In this document: piece after piece, positions 56,472 to 64,000 of the stretch
Position numbering within the stretch: position 1 is the first letter of the stretch
Layout: each line of letters opens with the position of its first letter
NCBI GenBank assembly: GCA_034769895.1
Contig: CM068367.1
Location: forward strand, 692,592,268-692,656,267
Length of the DNA: 64,000 bases
Direction: 5' to 3'
Source: Magicicada septendecula
Lineage: Eukaryota > Arthropoda > Insecta > Hemiptera > Cicadidae
The notes under the pieces: generated by a model
Told to the model about the DNA's origin: nothing
The model's database searches: none
Seen by the model: the letters and a program-made list of their open reading frames with translations, nothing else
Position numbers and translations under genes: made by a program

Positions 56472-59120
56472 TGTAGCGTGACAGATATAAGCATAATATT
56501 GAATGGCAATTGATCATTAGAATAATAAAGTTATAATATTTAAATTTGGAAGAAAGCATTAAGTTTAATATAAAAAGATTAATTCATAGCAACTGTGGAA
56601 AGAAATCATTATTATATAAAGAAAATACAAGTCAAATAAAAGGAGTTACTAGCGATGAGTCATCCAAAACCAGTCTTATGACAGGGTACAATTCCCCAAA
56701 GACAATGTGTAAAAGACGGTATAAAAACTGTAGAATCCCACTTATAATAATAGTTAGCAATAAGAATATAGATATAAGGTTTTTATGTATATAGTATAAG
56801 AATGTTTAAAAATGTTTTAGATATAAGGCCATTTGTTTGGGTCTGATACAACTAACATCAGAACTATAAAAATAATTACTACTTGTAAATAGTAGGAAGT
56901 AATTAAGATGTTAGTTAGTAAAAAATCTTTTTCTGTGAACCATATTTCCATGTTAGAAATAAGGATTTTGTTGTAAAATGTCTGACTTGAAGACAACCAT
57001 TTATTTAAAGATATTCTTTATTTGTTTGACTGTTATTTGTATTGTAACCAATACTAATTGTTATTGTGTAATTTGGAAAACATGTTTAATTTATAATACG
57101 GTATGTAAAAGTCAGAGAGGGTATCACACATCATATATTGTTTGTAAAGTTTTTGTAAGGAAAAAATGTTAAAAAACCTAGGCCAAAAGAATGGAAACCA
57201 AACTTCATCAAAACAGGGAAATTGCTCATTTAAATGCAAATAAACAAAAGGGGTTTAGACAAAATAAACTTGAGATCATGCCATATAATTGCACATACCA
57301 TTTAGAGAGATTTTAATAAATTATATTCAGAATTATAAATAAAAATGAAAATGACTAAACTCAGAAATTTGGACATGGGAGTCATATATTCCAGAATAAT
57401 GTTTCAGAATACAACTAATTCAGTTAATTACAAGAAAATAAGGGAATATAAACCTTTTAATACAGTATAAGATTATTAATATTAAATATAACTGATAAAA
57501 TGGCTGAATTTACATAATGACAGGAAGTATGTTTTGACTTTTCAGAGTATACCAAACTGAAAGTAAAATTACTATTTTTTGGACAGAAAACACTATAAAA
57601 CGGCATTATTTAATCTGAAAATAAGCTGAATGAACTGAAAGATTAATTTAAATAACATCTAGTGAATAAAATTGATAAATAACCCAAGTTTAGGCATTTA
57701 TATAGTGAAATATTAAAGTGTGCACAGGATGTGAAAATATATTTGAACAATGTTAAGGATAATATTATATGGGCTAAGAGTTTAATTGAAACTGAAGGAA
57801 ACAGTTAGTTGATTATTGGTATTCGAACGGTTAACATGACGAGAGTTTTGTGACGATCTAACCTATCTTACAACTGTAAAGTCAAGGAGTGTATAGTACG
57901 TTATTGTGAAATCGCGAGTGACTTGTAAAATACTTCTAGAACTCTCATATTATAACAGGAACAATCAAGAAACACTACATAACACTGAACAATACATTTC
58001 TACTCCGAAAAAACACCACAAAACACCAGAAAACTGTATAACACATTAACCAAGTATTAGTGTCGGTATCGGGAAAAGTGTTTTGACTTATAATTACACG
58101 GATACACTAAATACAACCCAGAAACATTACACCAGGCACTAAACAACATTTAACAAGAGATTTGCAGACACCAGAACAGGAATACTGTCAGAAAATACAT
58201 TATTTGGAACGCAGCAGGAACGAGCGACATTTTGATCAACTTGACGGCAGCCATCTTTCTTTGACAATTCCAATGCCTCTCCGTGCACATATCAGCTGTT
58301 GGTGAAAAACAATTATATTATTTTCAAATTATTATTCAATGTCTGTATTTAGTAATAATTATTAATTTGTTGTAACGTTATACTTTTTAAATATTGGCCC
58401 GATTTCTCTGACTTTGATAATAATTGGCTGTTTAAAGAACCCTATATGAATTTTACATAATATACTTTGTAAATTTTCGATATCCTGAGAATCGATATTA
58501 TAATCGATAAGAGTCAATATTGCTAGTAATTAATAAAACATTAATATTCTTCAACACTAAATAGTTCTTTATTTCGTAAATATTACTAATTATCACTAAT
58601 ATAATTCTAATTAATAATCTACCAGGACTTTACCACCTATAAGTGAAGATAACCTAAAAAATAAAAAGGTAAACAAGTATCGATTGGTTTGAAGACAATC
58701 TTATGAGTGGTGATAGTTTATTTAAAATATACCAAAACTTTAATAAAATTTTTAGAAGAGCATTACACTTTTTAAAACTTCACAGCCCTATATTAATTAA
58801 TTGATTATAATTAATTAATTAATAAAAAGGAAATATATTTTTTTATTATTTTTTTTTTTTAATTTTCTTCAAAACAATAATTTTTTGTTTTGAAACTTTC
58901 GGTGAAGCTGAACATATATTTCTTCATCAACATTACGCTACTCGACCGGTCTTGCTGCCATTGAGACTCAACCAGCTGGGAAACTTAAGGAAGTGTTTCA
59001 GACCAGTGAGACGTCGAGAGCCACACCAATTAAACACACCAATTGAGAACATAAACACAATCTCAACACATTACAACCTACAGACTCAATATCCAATCCT
59101 TTATTTTATATTTTATTACA
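56472..59120 (+). repeat. 3' LTR (2649 bp)
   Basis: It is a direct copy of the 5' LTR with the same TGTA...TACA ends. It lacks the 775-bp segment and has slightly shorter T-runs near its end. Confidence 0.85.
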
Positions 59121-59562
59121 ACACACATATCCGCAGGCTCTGCTCTAAGTTCTACCTTTTATCGAATTAAAGCCATTCGAGAGTTAGTTATTTTCTGCTT
59201 TCATGTCATGCGGTCATGGCAGAATTCCGGTCACAAGGGGGCTGTCTGATGTCTTTAAGTGTCGAAACTATTTTCATGATCACATACGCATATTGCTTAT
59301 TATGATTAAAGTGATGGTTGATTATTATTTTGAGACTCTGGTTTGGTTGGGGGTACTTACATTTTCCGGTGCTAATTACTTTGACATATTAATGATCCGT
59401 AACTGAGAATTACCTAATTGCCTTGTTATTTATATATATTTGTGTATTTATTTATTCTTGTTGAAAAGGGTTATTATGAGGGGTTTTGTACAGAAATGAG
59501 GGGTGTGTGTTATGTATGTTGTGTATGTGCTTGTGTGTAATCTTCATTTTTTTGGGGGGGAA
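59121..59562 (+). repeat. Array unit 10, right part
   Basis: The unit resumes in the CA tract (ACACACATATCCGCAGG) after the LTR element and runs to the usual 3' tail. Confidence 0.85.
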
Positions 59563-60106
59563 TATGTTATAAATTACGATATCATAAATGTGCTTACTAA
59601 GTTACTAAAAGGCTAGCCTATTTAAATTATTTTTCTATACAACACTCAAGGATTAGTAATTTTCAATTTAACTTGTGAATAATATTCTTGCAACAATTAA
59701 TTTGGACATAACGTGGCAGGATCTATACAATTTATAGTTAAACTTAACTTCACTCACATCTTATGCTGTAAAGAATATTGATATATTTATATATAATCCT
59801 GCAGTTAAATTTTACTCATTGTTGAATTTATAACTTGTCATGTCATGTAAGAGTTGCATGCTTAATAAAGTTTCACGCTTGTTTGTTAATAGACTTTTTC
59901 ATTTGCAAGTCCTGTCATTCACCTGGGGGGACATGTCTGTAATTGTAACTTAGGCCTTTGCACACTTTTGCTTCCTCTAGGTCCTCCACCTAGTTCTAAT
60001 ATTATGTCTCTCCCCTTTAAAAAAAAAAAACCTAATAAAAATAAAATAAAATAAAATTCAAAAACAAATTTACAAAAAAAAACTTATAAAATAAAAGGGG
60101 GTTTCA
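59563..60106 (+). repeat. LTR-like segment of unit 11
   Basis: Its first bases read TATGTTATAAATTACG instead of TGTG, so the terminal TG has mutated. Confidence 0.45.
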
Positions 60107-60984
60107 AATGGTAGATCAGAGCGTGGTTATGATTCTATGGATGTTGTAGATATTATTTCTGCTTTATTTTTCTGAACTTTGGAAGTTTTAGAATCTGGGG
60201 ACTTGCATTTATTTTCTTAAATGAAACTTGGTGTGGCTACAGGCATGTCAGCTGCTGTTGGGACTTGCAAATTATTTCAACTTATTAGTTTTTGATCAGA
60301 GTCCAAGTGTTGAAAGAAAAGTTAATTGTAATATAACGGTTTAATAAAATGAATAATCAGAATAATAACATATTTTATAAAAATGAATAAGGGGTTGATT
60401 AAGTCTAAAATGATTTAATATGTGTTAGTGTTTAAGTAATTTATTTTGTGATGTTGAGTGTAAGGTAGGTTTTGGAAAGGGGTTATAAGCATGTGATTGA
60501 TGGTTTTCAAAATGAATGTGAGCTGATGGATTTACTTGCGCATACTCTGGAGCTTAGACAGATTTTGAACATGAGGGGAGCCGTCAGTACTTGTTGATTT
60601 TGATTGGGACTTGTTAGGTGGAATAGACAACGTGTTTATAGCACCCGTTATGTAGTATTGGTTTATTGAGGGCGTTCCATTGCGGTATCGTGCATTATGA
60701 ATGTGGTTATGGTCCGACCAAACATCGTGGTGTTGATAGTTATATATTTTCGGATTATGTTGAATGTTATGTATACTTTGTGGATTGGAAAGTGAGTCAG
60801 TTTTGTTGTTCTGTGTTGTGTTCTTTTCTGTCATTTTGAGTGGCTGTTTCTCTGCCATTCTTATACACCCATCTCGTCGCATCGCTAGAGCACTCTGGGG
60901 CGGCTCAAAGGAAGTATAGTACTTGAGTTTTTTTCGGATTCTTTGTCACTATGTTTTGTGAGTTAGATTTGTGTTAGGTGTTTC

Positions 60985-61479
60985 ATGAGCATTTATGTTT
61001 GGTTATTGTGTGTTGGGAAGTGTGCAATTCTGGCGGCGGTATGTTACCAGAGATTGCCCCACCCCATTTCAGGCATTCTCCAGAAACTTTCGGTGTTAGA
61101 TGGAGTAGATGAGGACAGGTTGTTGGTCTTTTTGGCCCTGGTCCTGCAGTTGGCAGATTTCCCGGGTGTATCCGATGAGGAGGTCTGGTCCCTTATATAC
61201 CCGTATTGCCGGGGTTCATTGGCCGGTCTGGTCACCAACACTCTGCGTCGGGGCTGCAGTGTTGATACTTTCCATGGGGAAGTGTTGGATTTCTTCATAC
61301 CCCATCGACGACGTTCCCAGCTTAAGTTAGATTTATTCTATCGCCTACAGGCCAACGGAGAGTGCACCTTAGATTGTGGTCGTGGAGATTATCAGTTTCC
61401 CCTGTTCTGGAAGGTTATCATGGAGAAAGTTAGAGAGTTGGAGAGTGCCCTTAGATTGTCGTGGTCTTGGAGTTCGTGA
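60985..61479 (+). pseudogene. gag/capsid-like fragment, unit 11
   Basis: It is open over 164 codons, with private changes such as GKCAIL, FLALVLQ and CGRGDYQ. Confidence 0.5.
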
Positions 61480-62794
61480 GATCGTCAGTTTCCCCTGTTC
61501 TAAAAGTGAGATGGAGAAGTTATGTCCTGTTGTTTCGTTGTTTATAGTGGTAGATTTTGATTTTTGAGTATTGTAGAGTCGGTCCATGCCACATTCCTCA
61601 GTTGATTTCCCTGATGTTTTATTTTGGGTTGAGAGTTGTGTAGACTGTGGAGAAGTAAACCCCCCCCTGCTAGTTCCGCTGCATTTGAAAAGGTAAGAGA
61701 AGGGATTGATGTTCGCGTGCCCTCTGCGTGGTCTTCTCTGCTTTGTGAATCGGGTCCGCCCACCCTAGTGTGGGGAGGTGGGCCAGTCATGTGTCAAGGA
61801 TTGATGATGCCTTGTTTGCTGCACATGACTGGTCGGTCCACGAGGTGGACGGTTCTCGAAGGGTACTCGCATATCAAGGTTAGTAGCACCTTGTTGGCCT
61901 TCGGGCGTGAATATGTGAGTACCAGGGTGAGTTAGGTGGTGGTCACCGGAGAGGGTGACGTGTTGGGGCGGTCCCGAGAGTTTGGTAGGGAGGAGAGGAC
62001 TCGCGTGGGGGATGGTCGCAGTGTGGTAGAGATTTTCAGTCCAGGGAAGGGGGGAATAGTGTCATTGGTCCTTGTGGAAGAGATTTGTTCCGTGATAGAA
62101 GTCTGTGGTCCTGGGTCTCAGTTGTTAGATTTAGGAGGCCTTGGTGGTCAGTTCTCAGAGCTGGTATCGGCGATTCTTTCCTTTCTCCTGTTCTGTTCTG
62201 TTCCTTATATCTGCATGCGGACCAGGGCCCGGCGAGCATGCAGGACGCACACTTACATCTTCTCTTTCAGACACACATTGACAGACTTACACCCCTTCCT
62301 TCTGCATCTTTCGTTTTCCTGAGTAACTGAACCCACCAAGTGCGAATTGGAACCTGGGATTTTCCAGGATTCCCACAGCCGTCGAGCTTGGGTACTGGTT
62401 TGATTTGGGTCAACCATGTTGCCCTTTTGGGGTGAGGGTGTGCCGTACTGGGTTCGGCATGTAGGCGATGTGTTTTTAAAACGAGCGGGCTTTGACGTCA
62501 CGCGCGGCTGCTGCATCTCGTCGTCGTGGGCTATGCAGACTCTTTGTTGTGTAGCGATGATATCCAGTTGGCGCGCTCAGCTGTAATTGTGTATTCCTGC
62601 ATCGGCGAGGTTTCGTGGTTAGACATTCACATCGAATCTTTCGCATTTCTATTTGAACCCTCAACCAGGTCATCTGCTCTCGACTGACGGCACTCATTGG
62701 TTCAGGACTTCGTTGCTCTTCTAAATGAGTGGCTGAATAAAGTTCTGCTCCAGGTGCTCGAACAAGGGCGAGATGGGTGTCGGGTGTTGACGAC

Positions 62795-63583
62795 AGTAGG
62801 GGGAAAATAAGGGTTCAAACCCACAAAGGAATGCCGCCTTTCTTAAAAAACACTAAAAAACATGATCTCAGAGATGACGCCGCCACCGCTGGACCCGCAG
62901 CATCCCGATGGACCACACCACCGCGAATTTCCGCGAATAAATTGTTTTATTTTTTTAATTTTATTTTTTTATTTTTTTAATTAAATTGATTTGGTGGGAT
63001 GAGGTTCAATGGACCACCAGCATCCGTGAATATACTTTTTTATTTTTTTAAGAAAGCTGATTTGCATATCAGTGGGTGGCTTTGGGTGGGAGGTTGTTTT
63101 TTTTTTATTTCATATCAGTGGGTGGGGGGTGGTTCCAACTCGAAGCATTATAGTGTATATTAAAATATATGATCAGGTGTACCAACCTTTGCATGAGTTC
63201 AAATTTGTCGTGTGTTATAATGTATATTAAATCTATATGATCAGGTGTACCAACCTCTGTAGTATTATTATAGTGTATAGATATTTTATATGAGCAGGTT
63301 TGTCAACATTTTCTGCGGTGGGGGGAGGGAAATTCAAATATGTGTTATATTGTGTATGTATAGAGCAGATCTGTCAACATTTTTTCTCTTCTGTGGTGGG
63401 AAATTCAAACTATATGATCATAATTGGTACTCTCTCTCGCTCTCTCACACGTTGTGTATGTCTCTCTCTATCTCTCTCTCTCACTCTCTCTTGTTGTCAA
63501 ACCGTTCTCCTCTCTCTCTGTGGTCAGTACCGAGCGCATGTATATGAAATTAGAAAGTTTATATTTATTCGACAAATATTAAC

Positions 63584-63651
<68 letters not shown>

Positions 63652-63686
63652 TCTCACTTGTTTCAACTGTGTCAACAAATAGTAAC

Positions 63687-63735
<49 letters not shown>

Positions 63736-64000
63736 TTCACACGTTTCAACTATGCAAGGTTTCATACCCTTTCTCCTGTCTCCCTCTCGTACATTGAGTA
63801 GTCGGTGTGATGAATAAATAATTTTAGCACTATCTCTCTTTCGTTGTCAAAACGTCGTCTTCATTTTTCAATGTATTAAATAATTAATTAATAGTTTTAT
63901 AATGCAGTCAGTGTGATTGATCCTTGTTAGAAATATATATATTCGGCGTCAATGAACTACTTACCTGTTATCTTGTTACAGATGACAAATCCATACGTTA
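62795..64000 (+). mobile_element. Second Polinton-type element, left end only
   Basis: It begins AGTAGGGGGAAAATAAGG and follows 27465-28633 closely to the window end, so only about 1.2 kb of terminal repeat is visible. It carries CT tracts at 63592-63648 and 63691-63732, the second with an extra AACGTCC-CT duplication. The target duplication is predicted to be gacgac (62789-62794). No gene is expected in this part. Confidence 0.85.

Larger units (their letters stand above)
47946..59120 (+). mobile_element. Non-autonomous LTR retrotransposon, Gag-encoding
   Basis: The insertion is 11,175 bp, bounded by two direct copies beginning TGTAGCGTGACAGATATAAG and ending TTTTATTACA. It lies within the (CA)n tract of unit 10; the target duplication (ACAC-like) cannot be delimited in that repeat. 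In order: 5' LTR, PBS-like site, gag, frameshift site, protease stub, polyprotein tail, a long AT-rich 3' region, a short purine tract and the 3' LTR. Reverse transcriptase, RNase H and the integrase core are deleted. The gag-protease frameshift order and the C-terminal tail suggest a Ty3/Gypsy-like parent, but the superfamily is not certain without the polymerase. Confidence 0.85.
59563..62794 (+). repeat. Array unit 11, long (L) type, cut by a second element
   Basis: An L unit with its L-specific segment at about 60230-60901. It is cut at GACGAC (62789-62794) by the second Polinton-type element. Confidence 0.85.

Overview
This is eukaryotic, repeat-dominated DNA. It has spliced genes, AATAAA signals, long dinucleotide microsatellites and nested transposable elements. 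I see no single-copy host gene. The gag-like reading frame, the TCAGT-type initiators and the kinds of mobile element point to an invertebrate, most likely an arthropod (an insect is a reasonable guess). The species cannot be named from this window.

Layout. (1) The backbone (1-27464, 40223-47945, 59121-62794) is a head-to-tail array of one repeat unit in two lengths, about 3.38 kb (S) and about 4.05 kb (L). L units carry an extra segment of about 670 bp. The order of units 1-11 is S L S L S L L S L L L, so the left part is a higher-order S+L dimer of about 7.43 kb. Each unit looks like a gutted LTR retrotransposon. It has a G-run plus AA polypurine tract, a segment of about 541 bp starting TG and ending CA with an internal AATAAA, a PBS-like TGGTA sequence two bases later, and a 164-codon gag/capsid-like frame. 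It has no reverse transcriptase or integrase. The array is therefore probably a satellite made from an LTR element.

(2) A 12,758-bp Polinton/Maverick-type DNA element (27465-40222) is inserted in the gag-like frame of unit 8. It has 5'-AG...CT-3' ends, a 6-bp target duplication (taccag) and terminal inverted repeats of about 2.1 kb. It encodes an apparently intact family-B DNA polymerase (spliced, 1241 aa), a BIR-domain protein lying antisense inside the polymerase intron, a 98-aa protein that may be OB-fold/ssDNA-binding, and a 168-aa protein that may be RNase H/DEDD-like. I found no integrase, packaging ATPase, protease or capsid gene, so it is a reduced or trans-mobilised member, or an undescribed lineage. 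Its genes share repeated promoter plus leader-exon modules. The left end of a second copy starts at 62795 and runs off the window.

(3) An LTR retrotransposon (47946-59120) is inserted in the CA-rich tract of unit 10. Its LTRs are very long (3448 and 2649 bp). It keeps an open Gag of 802 aa with a long coiled coil, a textbook TTTAAAC frameshift site just before the gag stop, and a protease stub. An internal deletion then joins this to the last residues of the polyprotein (integrase tail), so reverse transcriptase, RNase H and the integrase core are gone. It is a non-autonomous, Gag-encoding derivative, and its LTRs are so similar that the insertion looks recent.

Within the Polinton-type element the parts fit a replication module: polymerase, putative ssDNA-binding protein and putative nuclease, plus a BIR protein that could act on host cell death. 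Functions other than the polymerase and the BIR fold are inferences from pattern recognition without a database search.
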